A stretch of DNA of 64,000 bases, from NCBI GenBank assembly GCA_039000515.1, contig JBCFYV010000012.1, forward strand, positions 28,477,439-28,541,438, given 5' to 3'. The notes under the pieces are model-generated. The model saw only the letters and a program-made list of their open reading frames with translations, did no database searches and had not been told where the DNA came from. The DNA is from Timema cristinae (Eukaryota; Arthropoda; Insecta; Phasmatodea; Timematidae). Numbering within the stretch: position 1 is the first letter of the stretch; each line of letters opens with the position of its first letter. The position numbers were made by a program, and so were the translations under genes. Below are positions 12,850 to 23,045 of this stretch, piece by piece.

Positions 12850-13180
12850 ACAAGACCTAAATAATATTGGTGATTGTCATTTTTAAAAAACTTTGTTGTT
12901 TCTGTTGAATACTATAAATGTTTTAAATAAAATAAGTAGTAAGAAAATGTGGTTATAGTTATTTTAAAAAACCCTAGAATATGTTATTTGGGAATGCTTG
13001 GAGAGTCAAAGTTATGCAGGTGATTGCAATATACGTTTGTCAACATTGCCAGAATGAAATATTAAATAGCTCAGAGTAGTAAACTTTAAGCTTTATTGAT
13101 TACACATGTGTAGTTAATATAGCTTTAGCAACAAACAATATTTGCTGTAAGATATGAGTAGAAAGGAGGAGAAAGTATAT
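12850..13180 (+). repeat. diverged repeat, copy 3 of 3
   Basis: It begins with CACAAGACCTAAATAATATT as in copy 1 and continues through a degenerate CATTGCCAGAATGAAAT, a TACACATGTGTAGTTAATATA and ATGAGTAGAAAGGAG. It ends next to the solo LTR at 13189, whose insertion may have cut it short. Confidence 0.55.
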
Positions 13181-13345
13181 TATAATATTGTAACAAGATT
13201 AGTGTTTAACACCGGGACCAGCGCGCTATCAATGTTTACCCTAGCTGCGCTCCTTGTTTTCTCTGTTTCCCTCCTTGTATAGCAAGGGTCTGGGTCCTTT
13301 TAATTCTAGAAGTGGAGGATTCGAAACCCTTAGCTGGCACCGCCC

Positions 13346-13358
13346 CTATATATATAAT
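13346..13358 (+). promoter_or_regulatory. TATA-like core promoter of the LTR
   Basis: The motif CTATATATATAAT lies about 40 bp upstream of an arthropod-type initiator-like TCAGTT (13388-13393), within a block bounded by LTR ends. The spacing is slightly longer than the usual 30 bp, so the assignment is tentative. Confidence 0.45.
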
Positions 13359-13422
13359 AACACGCTCAGCGGTAGCCAGAGGTGTGCTCAGTTTTTGGTT
13401 CTCAACGAGGGAGACCGGAGTG

Positions 13423-13485
13423 GACCAGCGTGTCCAGTGTGCGGACCAGCGTGGCCAGTGAGTGCACCCGCTTGTCCAGTGTGCG
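13423..13485 (+). repeat. 21-bp tandem repeat inside the LTR
   Basis: Three consecutive 21-bp units (13423-13443, 13444-13464, 13465-13485) share CCAGYGTGNCCAGTG-like cores. The third is the most diverged at its start. They lie just downstream of the presumed transcription start of the LTR. Confidence 0.85.
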
Positions 13486-13964
13486 GACTGGTGTTTGTGT
13501 ATCGTGAGCCATCTTAGTGTATCGTGTGCGGGAAAAGTGTTGGCCTAAGTACACGGGTGATGTAGACATTTATTGTTACTGTGGACTACTGTTTTAATGA
13601 ACCTTTTTGTGACTGTTTTTAAATATTTGAATATTTATTAGGTGTTTTATAGTTGTTAATTTGTTTATTTAATCTTACTTATATCTCTATGTGTTCTATT
13701 AGTTTATTGATTTACAGACTGATTAAGACTCTTTTATTTAACTTAATGACTTGTTTAGTTATAATTAATTTAGATATATTGTTAATCAGTGTGTGTATGT
13801 ATGTTTTAGTTTTAATAGTCAAAACCTTGAATATTCCGTGGGCATTTTCATTCGTATTTAGTCAGCAGCATACCCCAATATCTCTAAAAGAACTAGTGGT
13901 TCACATGGTCACGTGTGAAAGGCCTGTGACCCGCCCAGGTCACGCGCGCCCCACGTTACAATAT

Positions 13965-14600
13965 TATCATTTCCACCAGTTTAACTGCTAGAAATATTGG
14001 TTTATAATTCTAACTAATAAGGGTTTAAGGTAATTGTATTCATAGGATAGGAGTGGGGTGTTTGGTGTAGACGTTAGAACACAAAAATAACAGTTCAAGA
14101 ATTTGTATTTACAATCATAATTTACACAATTAACAGTTGTTTATTTCGTCGTGTGTTTGTGTTAATTCAACGTCACTCTGTGAGACGTCACTCTGTGAGA
14201 ACTTACATTTATTCATAAGTAATATTTAATACAATTATGAGGATCTTGAATTTATTTTAAATGTCATACGGAACAATCATGGCAGCTATATTTTGATGAA
14301 ATAATTTATAACTTTTACATTAGTTCATAAGTTAAATATCTAAGAAAATTCACGATGTCTATATAACTTTTACATACATTCATAAGCTTTAATACTTTAA
14401 ATATCTAGAGAAGTGTGTGTTTATTAGTTCCCTTAACACAATTAAAAAATAAATGAAATGATTTTATATTTCCGTCAAACATTAATATATTTTTATAAAA
14501 TTTGATAACTGTCTCAAATAGGGTTGTGTAATGCCGCAAAGACTATAATTTTTTTTTAAATAAATTTACCAACAAAATAATAGAAACTTAATGAAAAGAT
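13965..14600. other. AT-rich non-coding stretch with a short inverted-repeat partner
   Basis: No gene is seen. Near 14148-14190 the sequence GTGTTAATTCAACGTCACTC is the reverse complement, with few changes, of 16933-16975. A direct repeat of GTCACTCTGTGAG occurs twice at about 14171 and 14186. The two arms, about 2.8 kb apart, could be ends of a decayed element, but no target duplication was found. Confidence 0.4.
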
Positions 14601-14603
14601 ATT

Positions 14604-14623
14604 ATATATATATATATATATAT

Positions 14624-14661
<38 letters not shown>
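14604..14661. repeat. (AT)n microsatellite
   Basis: About 58 bp of nearly pure AT/TA, broken by two AATATA slips. Confidence 0.97.
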
Positions 14662-14869
14662 CCTACAAACCGTTAAAAGTATTTAAATATTGAGTTACTA
14701 TCACACATAAGAATATTTTGTCATTATAGACCCCCCAAAAATTTTCTCCCTCTAATATACTACCTTTTCACCGTATGTATTTCTTATTTAATTTTGACAT
14801 TAATAATTGATACGGTACTATTTAACTTTTCAACTAGATGTAAATCTGTTTAGCAATAAGTCAAGTTGT

Positions 14870-15420
14870 TAACACTTTCAATGTATACTATTATCTATGT
14901 TTTCCTTTACATGTTTTCAAATATATGTTTGTTACACCTTCATTATACTTTTGGTCGTTTTACCTGTCAGCTTTATCATTCAACTATGTCAAATTCATAT
15001 ATTTACAACATTCATATCCTTTACCGTCCAACTATGCCAAATAAGACTTGATATAAATCTATGTAATTGAAATCATTTAACGCTTAGCTTTAAGCCCATT
15101 TATCTAATATTTGTTTGATTATTCTATTTTACATATAATGGTACTATAAAATGTTATGAGCCTTTAAATTATAATATTTAAAATATTCTTCTTAACGTTG
15201 TATGTGTTTCTTATCAAATTATAATCATTCAACTATGTCAAATAAAACTTCGTATACAACTAAGTAATTGAAAACATTTAACTACTGTTGCAATTATCTA
15301 ATAATTGTAGCATCAAGATTTAATATTATGTATATTAGTATATATATATATATAAATGTGTGTGTTTCTAACCATACATGTTTTCAAATTTAAGTTTGTT
15401 ACACCCTCATGACACTTGTT
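14870..15420 (+). repeat. diverged short tandem duplications
   Basis: The segment ATGTTTTCAAAT...GTTTGTTACACC occurs near 14909 and again near 15378. The motif CAACTATGYCAAAT occurs near 14980, 15029 and 15229, the last two followed by AA.ACTT and then TAATTGAAA.CATTTAAC. This looks like old, unequal tandem duplication of one AT-rich unit. No coding frame survives. Confidence 0.55.
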
Positions 15421-15479
15421 CTCAATATATTCACAGCTGATCTCACATTGATGTTGGCGTTGTTAAATTTATGTAAGGT

Positions 15480-15870
15480 ATTTCATCATCATCATTTCCA
15501 GGGGGATGCATCATACCTCCATTCAAACCCATGTCTATGGAGGGGGTCTTGTTGCCATCAGTGGTAGAGGGGGCATTGCACCCTGATAAAAAGCCATGCT
15601 AGAGGGTGGGGTTACTGAACCCCCATTCGGATGCAACTCAGGCTTAGCTCCATCCGAGCTCGTGCTGGTCTTCCGGACAGGACTGTTTCCACTGGAAACC
15701 TGTTGAAACATTTGCAGTGGTATACGTGTCTTATGGTCGTTACAATATGACTTGACGACGTAGTCAAAGGGGGACTTCCATGCTAATGGGTGACAGCTGA
15801 GTATTAAATGTATTACACCTGTCTGGCAGTAAGGGATTTGGCCTTCGCCAGCTCAACTTGTAGATGAACA
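15480..15870. other. GC-richer, repeat-like island of unknown class
   Basis: This segment differs from its surroundings in composition, with many GGGG and CCCC blocks (for example GAGGGGGTCTTG and AACCCCCATTCGG). No frame stays open for long. It could be a piece of a LINE or an old retroposon, but I see no reverse transcriptase motif, tail or target duplication. Function is unknown. Confidence 0.3.
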
Positions 15871-16147
15871 ATTTTATCGATTTCTATAGACAAATGAAAT
15901 ACATATATAAGATATATTAATTATTGTAGTTCCACCTTGAACACAATAGAAAATAGTCCCTCTAAACTCAACTTAAAGGCAATTTTCAATATAGCTAACA
16001 AATGTCCTCCCAGATACCACAATGAATAAACAAGCATGCAACAGAAACATATTAGGATGGGCAAAACATACATGGTCAAGTGGTTGTTGCAGATCTCAAG
16101 ACTTGACGTAATTGCTAAATATGTTTTTTCCCCTCTCAAAATCCAAC

Positions 16148-16375
16148 TATAGCTGTCCCAGCACCGCTTTTTACTATCCGATCGGGCTATACGCTAATGT
16201 GTAAGGGATGAGTAAGGTTGACTTTAGAGGATGTTCACTCACATTTGCGTGGAGGGAGAATGGACAAAGCACCCTCATTGGACCCAAATGGGTTCGAACC
16301 ACGATCTCCCCTACCCCAGGCAGACATGACGCATTAGACCACTCGCACTGAAGCAGGCCAGATTGCATATAGACT
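16148..16375 (-). mobile_element. SINE family B
   Basis: On the minus strand the copy runs from a tRNA-like head, with a B-box-like GGTTCGAACCC complement near 16298, to the tail whose complement begins AGCACCGCTTTTTACTATC. The middle contains ACATTTGCGTGGAGGGAGAA, shared with copies at 47413 and 53696. A 109-codon minus frame overlaps it but is only a readthrough of this repeat. Confidence 0.75.
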
Positions 16376-17100
16376 AGGAATCTCTTCACTAATGATACAG
16401 AGCGGTGGGGATGGGCGTGAGGCACTTCAGAGTACAAACCTATTACTATTTTTGACACAAAGAATAAAAGTAATTTCATGTATACATGCCCGTTATTTGT
16501 CAACTACATATTCCCAGGACGCAAACAAACATCTTTCTGACTTTCAATCAGTAACGCGTGCCATTCCTACCGACCTACTTTTACACATCATGATGTGGCT
16601 ACAGCCAGTGAAAATATTAGGGTGGTTTTTCCCTCTCCCTCAACACTGTTGTGTTTGTAAGTCATGTGTTGGTGCAGAAACCCTTAAGTAGGCTTTCCTC
16701 GCAATATCTGTTCAAGTTATTTTTAAGCTAACCTAAACGTCAAACAATTCCCATCAACTCTTCAGGGCCATAAGTTTTCTATTGTATTGTCAAACACTCC
16801 CAGGATATCCATTTAGCCCCAACACCGTAGTTTAGTTTAGTTGATAGCATGTCTGTCCACTGAGCCAAGGGTTTCCTTCAAATCTCGGGTGGGTGATATT
16901 TGATTATATTTGATTGTAGATGCAATTTTTTTCTCGCAGAGTGACGTTGAATTAATACACACACACGTTCAGTAAATTGAATTCCTTTTCCCAACAGTAT
17001 TTATACAGTTTCAGGTGATTAATACAACTAATGTGGTGTGTCCGACTATTAGTTGTCTAATAGTCTCTCCCTTAAAATAAGTTATCTATCAAAAGTGACT
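16376..17100. other. non-coding stretch
   Basis: A 99-codon plus frame lies at about 16392-16691, but it overlaps the SINE head and shows no domain, so I do not annotate it as a gene. The partner arm of the 14148-14190 inverted repeat is at 16933-16975. Nothing else is recognised. Confidence 0.4.
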
Positions 17101-17110
17101 GTTACGGATC

Positions 17111-17218
17111 ACGGACTTGACGTATGAGCATATTTAATTTGTTTGGTATCATTCCTATTACCTCATAATCAGCAAAGATAACACTTTATTAGTGAATTAA
17201 TTTTGATACTCTTCCAAC
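17111..17218 (+). repeat. GACTTGACGTATGA repeat, long copy
   Basis: This roughly 105-bp unit starts GACTTGACGTATGAGCATA and includes CCTCATAATCAGCAAAGAT and ACACTTTATTAGTGAATTAA. The same unit occurs at 18812-18916, and its first 45 bp recur near 18479, 18521, 18677 and 18922. Confidence 0.75.
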
Positions 17219-17311
17219 AAGCAAACTAACTAGTCAGGATTTGAAGTAGATATTATTACTTAGTGGGTCTTTTATACAGAAAACAGATGAATACAGTAGC
17301 AAATAGTAAGA

Positions 17312-17455
17312 TTATTATTATTATTAGCACCGCGTCTTACTACCCATTCGGGTTATACGCACTTACGCTAATGTGTAATGGTAGGGTGATTGTGAGATGA
17401 AATGGAGGACCTACAGTTTAACGTGGAATCCGAACCACGGTGGAGGCCTGGCATT
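17312..17455 (-). mobile_element. half-SINE (3' half of SINE family A)
   Basis: The 144-bp insertion is identical in layout to the last half of SINE family A: on the minus strand it starts AATGCCAGGCCTCCACC and ends with the tail GTAAGACGCGGTGC plus AATAATAATAATAA. It is flanked by a perfect 11-bp duplication AAATAGTAAGA (17301-17311 and 17456-17466), so it was inserted as this short form rather than truncated later. The tRNA-like head with its internal promoter is absent. Two more copies with almost the same 5' end lie at 45942 and 60633. Confidence 0.9.
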
Positions 17456-18224
17456 AAATAGTAAGAGAATAACCACCGTTTGCGTGATTCAATAGATGTA
17501 ATTTTAGGGGCGAACAAGTTCAGGCTCCCAAAACATATATAAGCTATGTTTCAGCTTACAAATTTGAATTTATTTATTTATATGATAAATAAAATAAGCC
17601 ATATGATTAATCAATATATTTTACATCTGAACATTTCTCATGTGTTTTCTAAAACTGCCCCCTTTCCTTATTTTTTAGTCACAGTTCAATTTGTTTGACT
17701 AGTAAATTAAACTGACTGAGAATGCGTTTTATAAAAATTGTTGTTTACCTGCATTGATGATAGCATAGTCTAAGGCATCACTATCATGTTATACTAGATT
17801 GCTGATGCCAGGGTGGTTGGCGTTTGCTTCCCGTTCTGGCGTACTAAGACTGATTTCCTCACACCAAGCAAATGTGGATACACATTCTACCTAGTCTAAT
17901 TATATCAAACGGAAAATATAACCAACCAACAAAACCCTATTTTGATTTTTGCATAGACAACATATTTTCTCGCATCCTATTGACTAATAATACATTTTAA
18001 TTTAGCTTAGTTATTAAATTATTTGTAATGTAACGTTACTTGATCAATTGTGTCTTCATAATCGTTGCGGTCTGTCACAGCGCAAGAACCACGATAGATA
18101 TCGAAGTTAAAATTCCTGTGGTCCCTCCATCATCTAATTCTGGCGGAAGAGGTTGGAATCGACTCCCTGGTGGGTAAACTGTTAGTGGAACATTTTCTTA
18201 ATTAATATATAGACGTTTAGCCTG

Positions 18225-18440
18225 AAAGGGTGCTTGTAACTAATCTAGTCATGGAGGTGAAAGTCAATGGTTCGAATTCCCTCTGAGGTGCATTGTCACT
18301 TTCGTGTTTGGCTTGTCTGCTGAGAACGAGGAGAGCGTGGTTTGAACCCCAGCCGGCTGCACCAAGGCTGATTTTTACCACGCAATTGTGTGTGCACTTC
18401 CTCACCCAATCGGATAGTAAGACGCGATGCTATGTATGGC
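18225..18440 (+). mobile_element. SINE family B-like copy
   Basis: A tRNA-like B-box GGTTCGAATTCCC near 18269 and a second GGTTTGAACCCCAGC near 18340 lie upstream of the family tail (CCAATCGGATAGTAAGACGCGATGC near 18406-18430). The presence of two B-box-like sequences suggests a dimeric or chimaeric head. It is well diverged from the other copies. Confidence 0.6.
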
Positions 18441-18478
18441 TCTCAGACATCAATATTGATCGTCTGCATCTCACATGA

Positions 18479-18970
18479 GACTTGACGTATGAATCTTTTA
18501 ATGGCTGTCAATATCTCACTGACTTGACGTATTAATATATTTAATTTGTTAGGTATAAAGAACAAATACATTTTTTTTTTGCAAACAACTTTGACGTAGG
18601 AAGAACATGGAACAGAGCTATAGTATGATTTTGGTACGAGAAGTCGTTTAAAAATACAAACTTTATGGTAAAATCACGGACTTGAACTATGAATATATTT
18701 AAGTTGTTTGGTAGAGAGAACAGAACTATAGTATGATTGTGCTAAGAAGAGCAGACAACATTGATCATCTGCAGATCACACGAGTCCTTTACCAGCGATC
18801 AGTATTACACTGACTTGACTTATGAATATATTTAATTTTTTGGTTTAATTTCTATTACCTCATAATCAGCAATGATAACACTTTATTAGTGAATTAATTT
18901 TAATACACTTCCAAGATCATATGACTTGAAGTATGAATATATTTAATTTGTTTGGTAGAAAGAACAGTTT
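18479..18970 (+). repeat. cluster of GACTTGACGTATGA repeats
   Basis: Copies of the motif GACTTGACGTATGAATATAT start near 18479, 18521, 18677, 18812 and 18922. Most continue TTTAATTTGTTTGGTAGAAA and GAACAG. The 18812 copy extends to about 18916 and matches the long unit at 17111. Spacing is irregular (about 40 to 155 bp), unlike a satellite, so this may be repeated duplication of one fragment or a composite of end sequences. Confidence 0.7.
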
Positions 18971-18997
18971 AGAATCGGTAGGAGGAACAGTTTAGAA

Positions 18998-20225
18998 CAG
19001 TGGTTCCCAACCTGGGGGCGATCGCCCCCAAGTGGGCGATTTGGATGATCAGGGGGAAATAAATAAGTGGGGGGCGATTTGGGGGCGATGAGTATTCAAA
19101 GGAGGAAAAATTAAAATAGTACTGTACAGTAGAAGTTGCCGGGTAGCACGAGTCACTGGCTATTCTCAGCCGGCGAGCTCACAGCACTCACCGCTCTCCA
19201 CAGTGCCCATCTGTTGTTGCTCAGCGCGGCCGACTGATGACTCAACCCCCTCCCCCTCCTGCCATCACAACACACTTGCCATTGACCTACATTCGTTTTC
19301 AGTCTTCACTAGCCTTTGTGTGCCTCACCATCAGTTTTTGTGCATGTTTTTTCTGATTTTGTGCGTTTGTTTTGAAGTATAGAAGTTCATGCACAATGGA
19401 TTCAAAAAAGAAGAAGTGTCGTCAATACTCATCTGAGTATTTAAAATTCAGTTTTATCGCGTCACCACAAAATGTGCAATTTCCACATTGTCTTCTATAT
19501 GATAAAACATTTACTAGTAATGAAGCCATGAAGCCTTCGCAAATGAAAGATCATTTATCAAGAGTACACAGTGATAAAGTGAGTAAAGACCTTAGTTATT
19601 TTCAAAACCTCAAAGCAAAAGCTGATAAATGGCCTAATGTGAGTGAATTATTTAAAAAACGAGCAACAGATCTTGACAAAGGTCTTCTTGCTTCTTCTTG
19701 TGTCTTTATTGATCGCTAAATGTGGTAAACCTCACACAGTTGGCAAATCTCTTGTTTTACCGGCTACCAAAAAAATTATTAATATCATAGGAGAGGGCCC
19801 TAGTAATAAGATAAGTCTATCGGTTCCTTTGAGCAACAATACTGTTTCCAGTTGAATTGACAAAATGGCCACGGACGTTGAATCCAAACCCATCAATGTG
19901 TTGAAAAAAAGTAAATTTGGATTGCAGATTGATGAATAAACTGGTATTGATAACAAAGCAATTTTATTAGCTTATGTGAGGTTTATCAATGAACAAAAGG
20001 AAATTAACAAGGAAATGTTGTTTGCTAGAACTTTGATCACTGATACGAAGGGATCGTCGATTTTTAAAGTGGTGCAAGATTATTTTGAGAAAAAAGAGAT
20101 TCCCCTAACAAACGTGAGCACTTGTGCAACAGACGGTGCTCCTGCCATGTCAGGTTGTCATGCTGGGTTTCTATCCCACCTTAAGAAAGAAGTGCCAGAG
20201 TCATCACTATTCACTGTGTAGCATT
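18998..20225 (+). mobile_element. hAT transposon, 5' half only
   Basis: The element starts CAGTGGTTCCCAACCTGGGG, a classic hAT end, immediately followed by a perfect 16-bp palindrome GGGGGCGATCGCCCCC (19013-19028). It contains a roughly 400-bp leader and then the BED-type transposase relic. Similarity stops near 20225 and no matching 3' end (CCAACCACTG type) is present before or after the large TTAA element, so the 3' half is lost. Confidence 0.85.
19396..20221 (+). pseudogene. hAT transposase relic, BED zinc finger (ZBED5-like)
   Basis: It would encode the DNA-binding and N-terminal catalytic part of a hAT transposase, which cuts and rejoins transposon ends in the nucleus. The start is the ATG at 19396 (MDSKKKKCRQY), shortly after the hAT terminus. 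A degenerate BED finger follows: the second metal pair is visible as H..VHSDKV after MKDHLS, while the first pair is altered (PHCLLYDKTF). The middle holds KFGLQIDE and TGIDNKAILLAYVRF. The end holds the family motif CATDGAPAMSGCHAG, with the catalytic-core Asp. The reading is broken by a frameshift near 19690, a TGA at about 19854 and a TAA at about 19936. It stops well short of the usual 600-700 residues and lacks the dimerisation domain. It is therefore a pseudogene. Confidence 0.85.
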
Positions 20226-20477
20226 GGACGTTATATGGGAGACGCTAAAACAAAACAAATAGAAGAGACTTACTGCATTCGCTTGTCAACTGGGCCTGCG
20301 GGGAAGAACGGCTCAAAACCTCTGGACGAACTTTCACTGACCCGGGAGAACAAGACACTAAGAGCGCATAATGACTGGCAAGCTCAGCCGACGCCCAGGG
20401 CTGACTGGACATGTGCAGTAACGAGTTCCCGTTACGAGAAGGTTCCCGAAGCTCAGCATGCTTGCATATTGTTCCAT
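20226..20477. other. GC-richer segment of unknown origin
   Basis: This sits between the truncated hAT and the TTAA element. It contains runs such as GGGCCTGCGGGGAAGAACGG and CCGTTACGAGAAGGTTCCCG and looks unlike its AT-rich surroundings. An overlapping frame stays open for about 127 codons (20124-20507), but it begins in a shadow frame of the transposase and ends inside the next element, so it is not a credible gene. I do not recognise it. Confidence 0.35.
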
Positions 20478-20635
20478 TTAAGGGGGCCGCCTCGGTACGT
20501 GAAATAGTATCAATCGTGTGTGGAGGCCTCGTCTTAAAATGAAATGCTCTGTGCTGTTTTCTTTAACTACAGCGTCTGTCTCTGTCTAATCTTATCCTCT
20601 TTACACTTTCCCCACCACCCCATATCTACCACCCC

Positions 20636-20731
20636 ATGTCAGGAGAAGAGAAGCAACGGAAAGGAAACCTATCTCAAGGTCAAAAGGAAGAATGCGCGGC
20701 TGATCGCCCTACAGAGTCCAGCCTTCAGCCT
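20636..20731 (+). other. candidate first coding exon in TTAA element copy 1
   Basis: An ATG at 20636 opens 32 codons (MSGEEKQRKGN..., ending SSLQP) in hydrophilic, coding-like sequence. It is followed directly by GTATGT, a good splice donor, and a pyrimidine-rich leader precedes it. The frame closes about 10 codons past the donor. In copy 2 a one-base deletion after GAATGCGCG breaks the frame. No second exon was identified, so this could be chance. Confidence 0.25.
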
Positions 20732-20841
20732 GTATGTTTATTTTGTGGTATTTTGCTAGCTTGAGATTCTTGTGAAGGGTTCACAAACAAGCACAATCAA
20801 TTCTTGATTAGATGGTTTAACTTGTCTTGAAACTGTATAAA

Positions 20842-20872
20842 CCGAACGGGTAGTAGGACGCGATGCTTTAAA
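20842..20872 (+). repeat. SINE tail fragment (ACCGAACGGGTAGTAGGACG)
   Basis: A 30-bp piece matching the conserved 3' tail of SINE families A and B, followed by poly-A. It is present in both copies of the TTAA element (also near 33434-33464), so it predates their transposition. Confidence 0.65.
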
Positions 20873-21679
20873 AAAAAAACAATTGTCTTGAACACACACT
20901 TTTATACATGTCACTTTATTTAGGGAAATGTGAATATTAACTATAGAATAATTAATCATGTTTAGACCAAATTTATATCTTACCTCATTTAGTTGATAAC
21001 AGTGGCGTCGGAACCGAGGAGTATAAGGAGTTCCATCACACGGCCCTATACACCCAACCCCTCTTAGATTTATTCTATCGGAGAAAAAGGTTTAGTAAAT
21101 AATTATAAATAAGGTATAGTATACATAGATAATCGGTTAATTGGTCATGTGTAAACTATTTTACACTATTAATTAATTAATTTTAATTTTAGGTGCCTAT
21201 TCAAGCTATCAGTAATTTCCTCTGATTATTCTAGCTGACAGGAAAAGAGGAAGGAAAGTTTTTGATTAAATGCACCCGTATTTGTTTAGATAAAGGGCTG
21301 TGGATAAACTATCTTAGTATATAAACTATAAACTTTCCCACGCAGGAGGACAAAATATTTATTAATATTGGATACCTTAGCAAGCTATTTTGCGTTCTAC
21401 TTGGTTTATTTTAGGGGAGACTTCAATTCGATCTATAATACATACGGGTAATACGGATATATCGAAGTGAGTGCTCATAGAAATAAGAATATATAGAAAG
21501 AGGGCGGGGATAGGGGTGTTGGTTGAGGGGGTTGAGTGTGGTTGTTTTAGAGCCCAAAAACAATTAAGATGTATTTCTTCATCAACAAAGTGGGGGTAGT
21601 TAGAGATCTTTACTTGAGTTTACTATTGTTTAAACAGTAAACAAGATAGAGTTACATTATTTGGCAAATTAAAAATAAA

Positions 21680-21790
21680 ATCGTAACTCCAAATAGTTTC
21701 TGAAAGCATCCAATTTACAAAAATATGAGAGTGGAAGAACACTTCAAATATCTTCTAGACGGGGGATCCAAAGTACAGAAGTTACAAGTC
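21680..21790 (+). repeat. two units of the 54-bp minisatellite
   Basis: Units carry ACTCCAAATAGTTTCTGAAA, GCATCCAATTTACAAAAATA and, one period later, CACTTCAAATATCTTCTAGA. They match the array at 59330-59965. Confidence 0.6.
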
Positions 21791-22699
21791 AATAGTCAAT
21801 CCAATCTATTACTTATATAAGATTCACACTTTGAACAAAATACTTCATGAGACTATACAGACTAGACAGCGTTAAATCCAGTTGGGTATGTCTCACACTC
21901 AGGTATGGATTCAAGGGTATTGGGAATAAGGGGCCATAATCCCCCCCCCCCCCTTTCAGCTATTTTTCAAAAATTTAATTGACGGATTGAAGGGTGCTGT
22001 GCTTCTCTGCAGAAATACGTCCAATGTGTTCGAACAAAACATGCTTCACCTTGTTTAACCTGAACCCTGGCTTTCCCGCACACTCCCCTCCTATCTCAAC
22101 CCTCCTTTGTGTAATAAACAGTGTGTTATTAACTAATGATTTTACTTTCGTATTTTTACTAAAATATAGTCACCTGAATTAGGCATCTTTATTTTTGACA
22201 GTTATTTTTTATATTTATTTAAAAATTATAATCACAAAGGAAACAATGGCTATATCTAGAAATTAAAGATGGCAACCAAATCCAAGATAACAGATATTTA
22301 TAACCAATATAAGTTTAATCAGCAACTATTAGGTACAAAATATACATAAAGAGCACCATTTTGAGCTTTGGAATATTTTTTTTCCGGGAGTAAAAATACT
22401 ACTGGGGCACGGACCAACACTTTATTGGTTCCTAAAGGTATTGCTTTTGTTGTGTAGCCCCCCTCCCCCCCTTGAAAAATCCTGGATCCACCACATATCT
22501 AATTGTATTGATATATTGGGTTATTTTCAACCATTGCTTTAAGGTGATTTAACATTGATAAATAATTGCTTTGTATTTAATCTTTTATTTATCCTTCATG
22601 TTCTTCAGGAGAGGGGGGGGGGGGGCGAAGGCTTTGACCCACTGGATCCCCTTGTGTGTACGCCTATGCTCTAGAGGGATCTTATTTTTAAAATTTGCT

Positions 22700-23045
22700 A
22701 GAAGAGGGTCACTCCAACTTTATTTCAGATACAAATAATTTAAAAAAATCCAGGTGATGACTCCAAATTGATTCTAAAAACATCCGATTACCAAAAGTGT
22801 CCAGGTGAGGATAATTTCAAATAGCATTTAAAGACATAAATTAACTTTTCAACTAAAGGCGAGGACCACTCCAAATGGCTTATAGAAGAATCTAAATTTA
22901 AAAAAAAATTAAAAGAAATGGAGATGACTTCTCCAAATAGCATAAAAATAATTTGATTTTCCAAATTTGGGGAGGAGGATATTTACAAATAACTTTTAGG
23001 GACATCCAAGTTTCAAAAATTTATCTTGAAGAGGGGTAGAGTAAG
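22700..23045 (+). repeat. 54-bp minisatellite array within the TTAA element
   Basis: Six diverged units (anchors near 22710, 22763, 22817, 22871, 22932 and 22986) share the order ACTCCAAAT, a CTAAA/CTTATAGA step, CATCCRATT, CAAAAATTT and a GGTGAGGA-like end. The same array lies in copy 2 at about 35290-35625, in inverse orientation at 32280-32570, and at 59330-59965. Confidence 0.7.

Larger units (their letters stand above)
13189..13960. mobile_element. solo LTR of an LTR retrotransposon
   Basis: The 772-bp block starts TGTAAC and ends GTTACA, the inverted TG...CA ends typical of LTRs. It is flanked by the 4-bp duplication ATAT (13185-13188 and 13961-13964). It is much GC-richer than its surroundings in its first 370 bp, with a TATA-like element at 13347-13358 followed by a TCAGTTTTT initiator-like sequence near 13388. 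No gag-pol sequence is adjacent, so LTR-LTR recombination has probably removed the internal region. A 4-bp duplication fits Gypsy or BEL types; I cannot decide which. Orientation is probably plus from the TATA position. Confidence 0.75.

Noticed and set aside
13423..13485. A CRISPR-like or zinc-finger-like repeat
   Set aside because: The 21-bp units are directly adjacent with no spacers and lie within an LTR. The Cys-containing peptide they encode is a by-product.
16392..16691. 99-codon plus-strand frame
   Set aside because: It overlaps a SINE head and its flank, with no domain and no codon signal.
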